Below, in pieces: positions 43,111 through 51,930 of a stretch of 64,000 bases of DNA (position 1 is its first letter; every line of letters begins with the position of its first letter). Below the pieces are notes generated by a model. The model saw nothing but the letters and a program-made list of their open reading frames with translations, was not told where the DNA came from and searched no databases. The translations under genes and the position numbers were made by a program. The DNA is from Silanimonas sp. (lineage in GTDB: Bacteria > Pseudomonadota > Gammaproteobacteria > Xanthomonadales > Xanthomonadaceae), in contig BPKK01000002.1 of the NCBI GenBank assembly GCA_026005095.1, positions 186,001-250,000 of the forward strand. The letters are read 5' to 3'.

Positions 43111-43992
43111 ATGCCCTCAAGCCGCCGACCGCGCCGCTCCCGCCTCGCTTGCATGGCGGGAGCCATGCTCCTGTTCCTGCCCGGCCTGCTGCCGGCCGCT
43201 GGCCCGGCAGGGGGCGCCTGTGTCCTGCGGGCCGATGCCGAGCACCGCGCCCTGGCCCCGGAATCGGAGCCGGGCACCCCGCGCGGCTATGACCGCGAAC
43301 TTCTACAGGCAATCGCCATGCGCATGGGCTGCGCCTTGCAGCGGATCGAGATGACGCCGGCGCGGGCCATGGAGGAGCTGCGCGCCGGCCGACTCGACGT
43401 GGCCGGCCCCATGCTGCGCACTCCGGAGCGCGAGGCCTTTGCTGCCTTCGGCCGTCCGGTCGGCCAAGCCCGCTACTGGCTCTATCTCCGCGCCGACGTG
43501 CCGGCCTCCCGGTACCCCGCCGGACTCGCCGCGCTCGCCGATAGTCCGCTGCGCATCGCCGTGCTGGGCAGCGCGCGCTTCGGCGCCTATGCGCGTCTCC
43601 TGGCCGACCCGGGTGTCCAGCGCCGCTTGCATTTCATCCCCAACCGCGAGGCGATGTGGCGGATGGCGGGTGCGGGCCGGGTGGACGGTCTGATCGCCGA
43701 TGAGTTTTCGGCGGCCCTGGCGATCAGGAAGGGATTGGTCGAGGCCGGCGCGCTGACGCCGGTATTGGAACTGCCGAGCGAGCCGGTGCACTTCGCCTTC
43801 AGCCGCGCCAGCGGGGCCTCGGCCCGCATCCCCGCCGCCGATGCCGCCATCGGGGCGATGCTGGCCGACGGCACGCTGAAGGCGCTCTGGGAGCGCCATT
43901 TCCCCTGCCCGATGGCCCCGGACTTCCCGCGCTGCGCCGCGCCAGAGGCGGCGGCGCCGGAAGAGGCCCTCAGACCTCCTCCGCCACGCTGA
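43111..43992 (+). CDS. Periplasmic solute-binding protein (SBP_bac_3 type)
   Basis: About 293 residues from the ATG at 43111, which lies 9 bp after GTGAGG; an ATG at 43102 is also in frame. It has a Sec signal peptide (MAGAMLLFLPGLLPAAGPA). The two-lobe amino-acid-binding fold is suggested by PRGYDRELLQAIAMRMGC, RAMEELRAGRLDVAGPMLRTPER and ADGTLKALWERHF. No ABC permease is adjacent, so it may sense rather than transport. It has a Pro-rich tail. Its 3' end overlaps the convergent ior gene by 23 bp. Confidence 0.75.
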   Translation: MPSSRRPRRSRLACMAGAMLLFLPGLLPAAGPAGGACVLRADAEHRALAPESEPGTPRGYDRELLQAIAMRMGCALQRIEMTPARAMEELRAGRLDVAGPMLRTPEREAFAAFGRPVGQARYWLYLRADVPASRYPAGLAALADSPLRIAVLGSARFGAYARLLADPGVQRRLHFIPNREAMWRMAGAGRVDGLIADEFSAALAIRKGLVEAGALTPVLELPSEPVHFAFSRASGASARIPAADAAIGAMLADGTLKALWERHFPCPMAPDFPRCAAPEAAAPEEALRPPPPR

Positions 43993-46900
43993 CGGCGATA
44001 CCCGGCCTGGCCCAGCGCCGCAGCAACTCGGCGCGGTGCTTCTCGGCCTTCGCCACGTGCGCTTCCTTCACATGGCCAAAGCCGCGGATCTGCTCCGGCA
44101 CGGAGGCGATCTCGACCGCCAGCGCATGGTTCTCTGGCGAGAGCTTGGGCAGAAGCCCGCGGATGGTCTCGATGTACTCGTCGCGCAGGCGGCGCTCCAT
44201 CTTCCGCTCGGCGGTATGGCCGAAGACGTCGAGCGCCGTACCACGCAGGAACTTGAAGCGCTTGAGCAGCCTGAAGGCGGTCAACACCCAGGCGCCGTAT
44301 TCGGCCTTGACGAGGTGGCCTTGGGCATCTTTCTTCGCCAGCAGCGGCGGGGCCAGGTGGAAGCGCAGGCGGCCGCCGTCCTCGAACTGCTCCTTGAGCC
44401 GTGCCTCGAACTCGCCCGAGGTGTAGAGCCGCGCCACCTCGTACTCGTCCTTGTAGGCCATCAGCTTGAAGGCATAGCGGGCCACCGCCTCGGTCAGGGC
44501 CTCGCTGCCCGGCACCTTCGCCGCCTCGGCCGCCCGCACCTCCGCCACAAGATCGCTGTAGCGGCGGGCGTAGGCCGCGTCCTGGTAATCGGTGAGGAAG
44601 GCCACCCGGCGCGCCACCCGCTCCTCGAGCGAGGCCGAGAGCAGGTCGTCGGCAAGCGGCGGGGCCATGCCTTCGCGCGTCGCGGTCTTCGCACCGGCGG
44701 CCTCGACCACCCTGACCGGCTCGAGGGCGGCGAGCCGGCCCCAGCCGAAGGCCTGGCGGTTCATCTCCACGGCAGCACCGTTGAGTTCGATCGCCCGCAT
44801 CAGGGCCTCGAGCGACACCGGCACCAGGCCACGCTGCCAGGCATAGCCCAGCATGAAGAGATTGGTGGCGATGGCATCGCCGCAGAGCGCGGTGGCAAGG
44901 CGGGTGGCATCCACGGTGAAGGGTGCGCGGCCGCCCAGGCTCTTGCGCACCGTCTCGACAATGGCCTGCGCCGGGAACTGTAGGTCGGGTTGCTTCAGGA
45001 AAGACGAGGGCATCGCCTCATAGGTGTTGAGCACCACCTCGGTGCGGTCGGCGCGGATCTTCGACAGCGACCAGTAGTCGTTCACGACGACCATGTCGCA
45101 GCCGAGCACCAGGTCGGCCTCGCCGGCGGCGATGCGTACGGCATGCAGCTCGGCCGGAGTCTTGCCGATGCGGACATGGGTGGTGACGGCGCCGCCCTTC
45201 TGGGCGAGGCCGGTCTGGTCGAGCACCGAGGCGCCCTTGCCCTCGAGATGCGCGGCCATGCCGAGCAGCGCGCCGATGGTGACCACGCCGGTACCGCCGA
45301 CGCCGGTGATCAGAATGTTCCAGGGCTGCTCGAGGCTGGAGCGGAAGGCCGGCATCGGCAGGGCATCGAAGTCCACGGCGGCCTTCGGCTTTTTCTTGCG
45401 CAGGGGCGCATCGACCACGGTGACAAAGCTCGGGCAGAAGCCTTTCACGCAGCTGAAGTCCTTGTTGCAGCTGCTCTGGTCGATCTCGCGCTTACGGCCG
45501 TACTCGGTTTCCTTCGGCAGCACCGAGACGCAGGCCGACTTCAGCGAGCAGTCGCCGCAGCCCTCGCAGACCAGCGAGTTGATGACCACGCGCTTCGGCG
45601 GGTCGACCATCAGCTTGCGCTTGCGGCGACGGCGCTTCTCGGCAGCACAGGTCTGGTCATAGATGAGGATGGAAACGCCCTTCACCTGCGCCAGGCGCTT
45701 TTGCACCGATTCCAGCTCGCTGCGGTCGAAGAACTGCACGCCGTCCGGGAAGATCGAGGGGTCCGACCACTTCTCGATGTCGTCGGATACCACGACGATC
45801 GTCTGGATACCCTCGGCGCGCATCTGCCGGGCGATGTCCGGCACGGTGAGCGTGCCGTCCACCGGCTGGCCGCCGGTCATGGCCACGGCGTCGTTGTAGA
45901 GGATCTTGTAGGTGATGTTCACCTTGGCCGATACCGCCTGGCGGATGGCCAGCGAGCCGGAGTGGAAGTAGGTGCCGTCGCCGAGGTTCTGGAAGACGTG
46001 CGGTGTTTCCACGAAGGGCGCTTGGCCGCACCAGGTGGCACCTTCGCCGCCCATCTGGGTGAAGGTGTCGGTGCGGCGGTCCATCCAGGTGACCATGTAG
46101 TGGCAGCCGATGCCGCCCAGCGCACGGTGGCCCTCCGGCACCACGGTGCTGGTGTTGTGCGGGCAGCCCGAGCAGTAGGTGGGCACGCGCGGGAACAGCG
46201 GGCGCGGCAGGGCCAGTTCCTGTTCCTTCTCGGCGATCCACTTCAGCCGCGCCTCGATCGCCTCGCTGGTGAAGAAGCGCTGCAGACGGCGGGCGATCAC
46301 CCGGGCGATGCGTGCCGGCGTGAGCTCGCTGGTGCTGGGCAGGATCCATTCGCCGTTCTCGTCGTACTTGCCGACGATGCTGGGGCGCTGGCCGTCGAAG
46401 TTATAGAACTGCTCCTTCATCTGCGCCTCGATGAAGGCGTGCTTCTCCTCCACCACCACGATGTCCTCGAGGCCGCGGGCGAAGGCGCGGATACCCTGTG
46501 GCTCGAGCGGCCAGGTCATGCCCACCTTGTAGACGCGGATGCCGATGGCTTCGGCGTCCTTGTGGTCGATGCCGAGGTACTCGAGCGCTTGCAGCACGTC
46601 GAGGTAGCTTTTTCCCGTGGTGACGATGCCGAGCCGGGCCTTGGGCGAGTCGTAGATGATCTTGTCGAGCCGGTTGGCCCGGGCGAAGGCATGCGCCGCT
46701 TTCACCGCGTACTGGTGTAGGCGCATCTCCTGCTCGAGCGGCGGGTCCGGCCAGCGGATGTTGAGGCCGCCGGGCGGCAGTTCGAGGTCGGTGGGGATGA
46801 CGATGTCGAGCTGGTGCGGATTGACGTTCACCGAGGCCGAGCTCTCGACCGTCTCGGCGATGGTCTTGAAGCCCACCCAGCGACCGGTATAGCGGCTCAT

Positions 46901-47506
46901 GGCCCAGCCGAGCAGGCCCATGTCGAGGATGTCCTGCACACCGGCCGGATTCAGCACCGGCATCATCGCGCTGACGAATTCGCCCTCCGAGCCGTGCGGC
47001 AGCGTGGAGCTGCGGCAGGCATGGTCGTCGGCGGCCAGCACCAGCACGCCGCCGTGCCTGCTCGTGCCGGCGGCGTTACCGTGCTTGAACACGTCGCCGC
47101 AGCGGTCCACCCCCGGGCCCTTGCCGTACCACATGCCGAACACGCCGTCGTACTTCGCGCCCGGCCACAGATTGGTCTGCTGGCTGCCCCAGACCATGGT
47201 GGCGCCGAGATCCTCGTTGATGCCCGGTTGGAAGTGGATGCCCGAGGCCGCGAGGTGCTTGCGAGCCTTCCATAGCTCGAGGTCGAAGCCGCCGAGCGGC
47301 GAGCCGCGGTAGCCGGAAATGAAGCCGGCGGTATTGAGCCCTGCGGCGCGGTCGCGCATCTGTTGCATCAGCGGCAGCCGCACCAGGGCCTGCACACCGG
47401 AGAGGTAGATGCGGCCTTCGGTGCGGGTGTACTTGTGGTCCAGCGTGTAGCCGCCATCGACGATGGCGGTGGAACGGTCCGTGGCGGTAGGCAGGACGGC
47501 GGACAT
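43970..47506 (-). CDS. Indolepyruvate ferredoxin oxidoreductase, fused subunits
   Basis: A 1178-residue enzyme oxidatively decarboxylating aryl pyruvates (from Trp, Phe, Tyr) to acyl-CoA with ferredoxin. The N-terminal pyrimidine-binding half and TPP domain show YCSGCPHNTSTVVPEG and GIGCHYMVTW. An iron-sulfur segment (CEGCGDCSLKSACVSV) is followed by the gamma domain (GVGGTGVVTIGALLGMAAHLEG ... GLAQKGGAVTTHVRI) and the C-terminal domain of unknown role. The start at 47506 is preferred because GAGGGG precedes it by 7 bp; 47527 is possible. Length is standard for the fused aerobic-bacterium form. Confidence 0.93.
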   Translation of the reverse strand: MSAVLPTATDRSTAIVDGGYTLDHKYTRTEGRIYLSGVQALVRLPLMQQMRDRAAGLNTAGFISGYRGSPLGGFDLELWKARKHLAASGIHFQPGINEDLGATMVWGSQQTNLWPGAKYDGVFGMWYGKGPGVDRCGDVFKHGNAAGTSRHGGVLVLAADDHACRSSTLPHGSEGEFVSAMMPVLNPAGVQDILDMGLLGWAMSRYTGRWVGFKTIAETVESSASVNVNPHQLDIVIPTDLELPPGGLNIRWPDPPLEQEMRLHQYAVKAAHAFARANRLDKIIYDSPKARLGIVTTGKSYLDVLQALEYLGIDHKDAEAIGIRVYKVGMTWPLEPQGIRAFARGLEDIVVVEEKHAFIEAQMKEQFYNFDGQRPSIVGKYDENGEWILPSTSELTPARIARVIARRLQRFFTSEAIEARLKWIAEKEQELALPRPLFPRVPTYCSGCPHNTSTVVPEGHRALGGIGCHYMVTWMDRRTDTFTQMGGEGATWCGQAPFVETPHVFQNLGDGTYFHSGSLAIRQAVSAKVNITYKILYNDAVAMTGGQPVDGTLTVPDIARQMRAEGIQTIVVVSDDIEKWSDPSIFPDGVQFFDRSELESVQKRLAQVKGVSILIYDQTCAAEKRRRRKRKLMVDPPKRVVINSLVCEGCGDCSLKSACVSVLPKETEYGRKREIDQSSCNKDFSCVKGFCPSFVTVVDAPLRKKKPKAAVDFDALPMPAFRSSLEQPWNILITGVGGTGVVTIGALLGMAAHLEGKGASVLDQTGLAQKGGAVTTHVRIGKTPAELHAVRIAAGEADLVLGCDMVVVNDYWSLSKIRADRTEVVLNTYEAMPSSFLKQPDLQFPAQAIVETVRKSLGGRAPFTVDATRLATALCGDAIATNLFMLGYAWQRGLVPVSLEALMRAIELNGAAVEMNRQAFGWGRLAALEPVRVVEAAGAKTATREGMAPPLADDLLSASLEERVARRVAFLTDYQDAAYARRYSDLVAEVRAAEAAKVPGSEALTEAVARYAFKLMAYKDEYEVARLYTSGEFEARLKEQFEDGGRLRFHLAPPLLAKKDAQGHLVKAEYGAWVLTAFRLLKRFKFLRGTALDVFGHTAERKMERRLRDEYIETIRGLLPKLSPENHALAVEIASVPEQIRGFGHVKEAHVAKAEKHRAELLRRWARPGIAVSVAEEV

Positions 47507-47574
47507 CGGCAGGCCCCTCGCGGGCATTCGAGCAAAGACTCAAGATTATAGCCCGTCCCGGTTTTGCGGCCGGG

Positions 47575-47681
47575 TCAAGGGCCTGCGAGCGCAACGAGCT
47601 GGGCGAATGCAGCCGCGAGGAAATCACCAACGCCTACGACAACGCCATTACACCGACGCGGTGCTGGCGGACGCCGTATAG
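47575..47681 (+). pseudogene. Possible 3' remnant of a lost gene
   Basis: The 193-bp gap between two minus-strand genes contains protein-like sequence on the plus strand: CERNELGECSREEITNAYDNA in one frame, then HYTDAVLADAV and a stop in the next, as if one base were lost. No start codon or upstream part exists. I do not recognise the protein. It may be a leftover of a displaced gene or a chance frame. Confidence 0.3.
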
Positions 47682-47699
47682 GGGTGTGCCAGAGGGCGC

Positions 47700-48374
47700 T
47701 CAGCGCAAGGCTGCCGGGCCCGGATCGCGGTAGCGGAACCAGCAGTTGAAAGCCACGGTGATACGGGTGCCCTCGCCAATGAAGGGTCGCACCTCGTGCA
47801 GCAGCCAGGAGGGAAAGAGGATCAGGTCGCCGGCCGTGAGTGAATAAGCCCGGTTGCCGTAATGGTAGGGGGGCCTAAGATGGCTGATCGCCCGATCCAT
47901 GAACATGCTCACGTGCGGGTTGGGGTGCAGGAAGGTGAGCTGCCCGCTTTCGGCGTAACTGCCGTCGTCCTCGCCGGGATCGACGCAGTAGACCCCGCTC
48001 CAACTCGCCATGGCATGGTTGTGCATGCCGAAGAAACCGCCGCGCCGGGTGATGTGGAACCAGGCGTCGTTGGCAATCTCGAGGCGCTTCAGGGTTTCGA
48101 GGTCGTAGCCGTTGAGTTCGCGGATCGCGGCATAGAGCTCCTGCCAGCAGAAAGTGCGCAGAGCCTGCACCGGGGCATCGGGCCAGTCGAAGAGATTGAA
48201 GCGGCTCTCGAAGACCGCGTCGTTCCGGGCCACGAGGGGCACCGGATTCGCGGAGGCCTTCCCCTGCTTCTCGCATTCGAGGAACAGAGACTTCAGGGCG
48301 GCATTCAGGGGCCCGGGGGCGGGATGCTTGGCAAACACGACGGGTACCGCGAACATCGCCGAGATCTGGGCCAT
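47700..48374 (-). CDS. Putative 2OG-Fe(II) oxygenase
   Basis: A 224-residue protein with a double-stranded beta-helix pattern. The first metal ligands fit HNHAMASWSGVYCVDPGED (His...Asp) and the distal His is in LFPSWLLHEVRPF, followed by TRITVAFNCWF with the Arg expected to bind 2-oxoglutarate. It resembles the TIGR02466-type family of uncharacterised oxygenases. Substrate unknown. It is divergent from ggt with almost no gap. Confidence 0.8.
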   Translation of the reverse strand: MAQISAMFAVPVVFAKHPAPGPLNAALKSLFLECEKQGKASANPVPLVARNDAVFESRFNLFDWPDAPVQALRTFCWQELYAAIRELNGYDLETLKRLEIANDAWFHITRRGGFFGMHNHAMASWSGVYCVDPGEDDGSYAESGQLTFLHPNPHVSMFMDRAISHLRPPYHYGNRAYSLTAGDLILFPSWLLHEVRPFIGEGTRITVAFNCWFRYRDPGPAALR

Positions 48375-48396
48375 GGTCTGTGCCGAGGAGCTGTCT

Positions 48397-50139
48397 GTGG
48401 AAGCCCGAGTCTATCCCCGCCGTTCCGGCACGCGTGCCGCCCTCGCCGCCCTGATGGCGATTCTGGCGATGGCCGGCCCCCTGTCCGGCCTCGCCGCCGA
48501 CCGCATCACCGGCCGGCCCTTCGCCACCCGCTCCGAGATCTATGCCCCGCAGGCCATGGCTGCCACCTCGCACCCACTGGCCACCCAGATCGCCCTCGAG
48601 GTGATGCGCCGTGGTGGCACGGCGGTGGATGCCGCCATCGCCGCCAATGCCGCTCTGGGCCTGATGGAACCCACCGGCTGCGGCATCGGCGGCGATTTGT
48701 TCGCCATCGTCTGGGATCCGAAGACGCGGCGGCTTTACGGCTACAACGGCTCCGGCCGGTCGCCGCAGGGCCTCACCCGTGAATGGTTCGATGCGCAGGG
48801 CATGGACCTGATTCCCTCTCACGGTGCCCTGCCGGTCACCGTGCCCGGCGCGGTCGATGGCTGGTTCGCCCTGCACGGCCGCTTCGGCAGGCTGCCCATG
48901 GCCGAGCTGTTGAAGCCGAGCATCGATTACGCCCGCCGCGGCCATCCGGTGCACGAAACCATCGCCTACTACTGGGAGCGCTCGGTGCCGCGCCTGAGCC
49001 AGTTCCCTGGCTTCACCGAGCAGTTCACGATCGACGGCCGTGCGCCGCGGACCGGCGAGATGTGGAAGAACGAGAATCTCGCGCGCACCTATGAGCGCAT
49101 CGCCCGCCAGGGCCGTGCCGGTTTTTACGAGGGCGAACTGCCGCGCATCGTCGAAGCCTATGTGCGCGAGCAGGGCGGCTTCCTTTCGGCGGCCGATTTC
49201 GCCGCCCACCGCGGTGAGTGGGTGGAGCCGGTGAGCGTCAGCTACCGTGGTGTGGAGGTCTGGGAGCTACCGCCGAACGGGCAGGGTATTGCCGCCCTGC
49301 AGATGCTCAACATCCTCGAAGGATTCGATTTCAGCCGTATTCCCTTCGGCAGTGTCGAGCACCTGCATCTCGTGACCGAAGCAAAGAAGCTGGCCTTCGC
49401 CGACCGTGCCCGCTATTACGCCGATCCGGCCTTCCACCCGGCGCCGGTGGCCGAGCTGATTTCCAAGCCCTATGCCGAGGCGCAGCGCGCGCGCATCGAC
49501 CGCGAACGGGCGCAGCATGTGGTGGCCCCCGGCACGCCGCCCTCGCTCGACGAGGGCGATACCATCTATCTGACCACCGCTGATGCCAGCGGCATGATGG
49601 TCTCGCTGATCCAAAGCAATTACCGCGGCATGGGCAGTGGCATGGCGCCACCGGGTCTCGGCTTCATCCTGCAGAATCGCGGCGAGCAGTTCTCGCTGAA
49701 ACCCGGCCACCCTAACGAGTACGCACCGGGCAAGCGGCCCTTCCACACCATCATCCCGGCCTTCATCACCAAAGAAGGCGAGCCCTGGATCAGCTTCGGC
49801 CTGATGGGCGGAGCCATGCAGCCGCAGGGCCATGTGCAGATCGTGATGAACCTCGTCGACTTCGGCATGAACCTGCAGGAGGCCGGCGATGCCCCGCGCT
49901 GGCACCACGACGGCAGCGACGAGCCGGTGGGCGCGGTCACGCCGATGGCCGACGGCGGCGTGCTACAGCTGGAGAGCGGCTTCCCCTACGAGACGATCCG
50001 CGGCCTGATGCGCAGAGGACACCGTGTCGAGTTCGCCGACGGCCCCTACGGCGGCTACCAGGCCATCATGAAGAACCCGAACGGCGGTTGGGTCGGCGCC
50101 AGCGAGAGTCGCAAGGACGGGCAGGCGGCGGGCTACTGA
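48397..50139 (+). CDS. ggt: Gamma-glutamyltransferase
   Basis: A 580-residue periplasmic enzyme cleaving and transferring the gamma-glutamyl group of glutathione. It starts at GTG 48397 after GAGGAG; the ATG at 48373 is an alternative. The signal peptide is ALAALMAILAMAGPLSGLAA. Conserved sequences are MRRGGTAVDAAIAANAALGLMEP, GCGIGGDLFAIVWD and the autoprocessing Thr in GDTIYLTTADASGMMVSLIQS. It is likely exported and cleaved into large and small subunits. Confidence 0.92.
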   Translation: MEARVYPRRSGTRAALAALMAILAMAGPLSGLAADRITGRPFATRSEIYAPQAMAATSHPLATQIALEVMRRGGTAVDAAIAANAALGLMEPTGCGIGGDLFAIVWDPKTRRLYGYNGSGRSPQGLTREWFDAQGMDLIPSHGALPVTVPGAVDGWFALHGRFGRLPMAELLKPSIDYARRGHPVHETIAYYWERSVPRLSQFPGFTEQFTIDGRAPRTGEMWKNENLARTYERIARQGRAGFYEGELPRIVEAYVREQGGFLSAADFAAHRGEWVEPVSVSYRGVEVWELPPNGQGIAALQMLNILEGFDFSRIPFGSVEHLHLVTEAKKLAFADRARYYADPAFHPAPVAELISKPYAEAQRARIDRERAQHVVAPGTPPSLDEGDTIYLTTADASGMMVSLIQSNYRGMGSGMAPPGLGFILQNRGEQFSLKPGHPNEYAPGKRPFHTIIPAFITKEGEPWISFGLMGGAMQPQGHVQIVMNLVDFGMNLQEAGDAPRWHHDGSDEPVGAVTPMADGGVLQLESGFPYETIRGLMRRGHRVEFADGPYGGYQAIMKNPNGGWVGASESRKDGQAAGY

Positions 50140-50208
50140 TTTTCCGCCCGTGCGCCCGCGCGGCCCGCTTGCTAGAGTGCGGCGCAGGCTCGGAAGGGAA
50201 GCTCGCGC

Positions 50209-50841
50209 ATGCAGACGATCCTCGTGGCCAGCTCCAAGGGCGGTGCCGGCAAGACCACGCTCGCCACCCAGCTCGCCGGGCACTTTGCCGTCGCCGGCAA
50301 GGCCACGGTGCTGGTCGATGCCGACCCGCAGGCCTCGTCCACCCGCTGGTGCGAGAAGCGGGCCGGCATGGAGGCAGCGGTGCTGCCGGTGGATGGCCAT
50401 GCCCGCGCTTTCCGCAAGCACCTCCCTGAGGACGCCGAGCGCGTGGTGATCGACGCCCCGGCCGGTGCCATGGCCGCCGACCTCGAGCCCTTCCTGGAGC
50501 TGGCCGATGCCGTGCTGGTGCCGGCGCTGCCCTCGGCCATCGACCTCGAGGCCACGGTGCCCTTCCTGAACTCCCTGGCCCAGGTGCCGCGGGTGAAGAA
50601 GGGCCGGCTGCCGGTGGGCCTGGTGGCCAACCGCATCAAGGCCTGGACCTCGGTGAGCCAGCAGGCATTGGAGCAACTGCGCACCTGGCCCTACCCGCTC
50701 GTGGCCCAGCTCCGCGATTCCCAGGCCTATGTGCTGCTGGCAGCACTCGGCCGTTGTGTGGACGATTACCGCTCGGAGCAGATGCGCGGCCACCAGGACG
50801 ACTTCGCCCCGATCTACCGCTGGCTCAAGAAACACGCCTGA
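50209..50841 (+). CDS. Orphan ParA-family ATPase
   Basis: A 210-residue short ParA-type ATPase with Walker A SSKGGAGKTTLATQLA (residues 8-23), DADPQASSTRWCEKR and DAPAGAMAADLEPFL. No parB or parS-like site lies next to it. Such stand-alone ParA proteins position cellular cargo in several bacteria; the cargo here is unknown. It precedes sixA by 8 bp. Confidence 0.85.
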   Translation: MQTILVASSKGGAGKTTLATQLAGHFAVAGKATVLVDADPQASSTRWCEKRAGMEAAVLPVDGHARAFRKHLPEDAERVVIDAPAGAMAADLEPFLELADAVLVPALPSAIDLEATVPFLNSLAQVPRVKKGRLPVGLVANRIKAWTSVSQQALEQLRTWPYPLVAQLRDSQAYVLLAALGRCVDDYRSEQMRGHQDDFAPIYRWLKKHA

Positions 50842-50849
50842 ACCTCCCC

Positions 50850-51326
50850 ATGCGCGAACTCATCCTGCTGCGCCATGCCCATGCCGAACCGGCCCAGCCC
50901 GGTCAGGCCGATGCCGAACGGCCGCTCTCGCTGCGCGGCCAGGCCGAGGCCGAGGCCGCCGCCCGCTGGTTGGCCGAGGAGGGCCTGCGGCCGGTGCGGG
51001 TGCTCTGCTCGCCGGCACGGCGTACCCGCGAGACCCTGGAGCGCGTGCTCTCGGTGCTCGGCTATGTCGACGTGCGCTATGAGCCGCGCATCTACGAGGC
51101 CGTGCCGGGCACGCTCATGGCCCTGGTCGAGGAACATGCCGAGGCCGGGCGGCTGCTGATGGTGGGCCACAACCCCGGCTTCGAGCAGGTGGCGGCCCTG
51201 CTGCACAGCGGCCAGAGCAGCGATTTTCGGGGCATGCCGACTGCTGGCATCGCCGTGCTCGCACTGCCGGCCGAAGGGCCGGTGGAGCCAGGCATCGGCC
51301 GCCTCACCCGCTTCTGGTGGCCTTGA
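50850..51326 (+). CDS. sixA: Phosphohistidine phosphatase SixA
   Basis: A 158-residue histidine phosphatase. The catalytic LLRHAHAE motif (His 9 is the phospho-acceptor) is at the N-terminus, SPARRTRETLE follows in the middle, and the second active-site GHNPGFEQVAALL lies at ~115-128. SixA removes phosphate from phosphohistidine in HPt or PTS proteins. It starts 8 bp after the ParA gene and ends against the yceI start. Confidence 0.88.
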   Translation: MRELILLRHAHAEPAQPGQADAERPLSLRGQAEAEAAARWLAEEGLRPVRVLCSPARRTRETLERVLSVLGYVDVRYEPRIYEAVPGTLMALVEEHAEAGRLLMVGHNPGFEQVAALLHSGQSSDFRGMPTAGIAVLALPAEGPVEPGIGRLTRFWWP

Positions 51327-51930
51327 ATGTCCGGCCGGGCCCTGCGTGCCCGGTGCCGGGTGCGGCGGCCTGCCGGCGCTCGGCCTGTCGCTGGCCTGCG
51401 CGCTGCTGCCCGGGGCCGGGCTGGGCGCGGGCTGCGCCGCCCGCATCGATCCTGCCGCCTCATCGGCCCGGTTCGTGGTGGACGTGCGCCTGCCGATCCG
51501 TGCCGAGGGCCGCTTCACCGAGCTGGCGGGTGAACTGCGCCCGGCCGACGGCGGGCTGTGCGAGGTGGAGGTACGGCTGCGCGCCGATACCGTGGATTAC
51601 GAAGGGCCGGAGTGGATGGCGAAACTCACCCGTTCGCCGGCCTTCCTCGATGCCGGGGCGCATCCCGAGGTGGGCTTCGTCTCTCAGCCCTTCCCCCCGG
51701 CCAGGCTGCACGAGGGCGGGCCAGTGCGCGGCCGCCTGCGCCTGCGCGGCCGCGAGCGGCCGGTGGACTTCCTCCTGCTCACCCCGTCTTGTCCGCGGCC
51801 CGGCGAGGATTGCACCCTGCGGGTGCAGGGCAGCGTCAGCCGGCGTGATTTCGGCATGCAGGCCTACCGTTTCACAGTGAAGGACGAGGTGCGTTTCGAG
51901 TTCGGGATCCGCTTCGCGGAGGCGCGATGA
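51327..51930 (+). CDS. YceI-family periplasmic protein (probable frameshift near start)
   Basis: The lipocalin-like YceI domain runs from CAARIDPAASSARFVVDVRLPIRAEGRF to the stop at 51930, with SPAFLDAGAHPEVGFVS and GSVSRRDFGMQAY typical of the family. In frame with it only a GTG at 51346 is available, giving 194 residues. The ATG at 51327, directly after sixA, reads MSGRALRARCRVRR in the other frame. This would supply the positively charged start of the LGLSLACALLPGAGLGAG signal peptide if one base near 51365-51372 were wrong. YceI proteins bind isoprenoid-like lipids. Confidence 0.82.

Noticed and set aside
51575-51595. FliA -10-like GCCGATAC inside yceI
   Set aside because: It lies within coding sequence, lacks a TAAA box at 15-bp spacing and precedes no flagellar gene.
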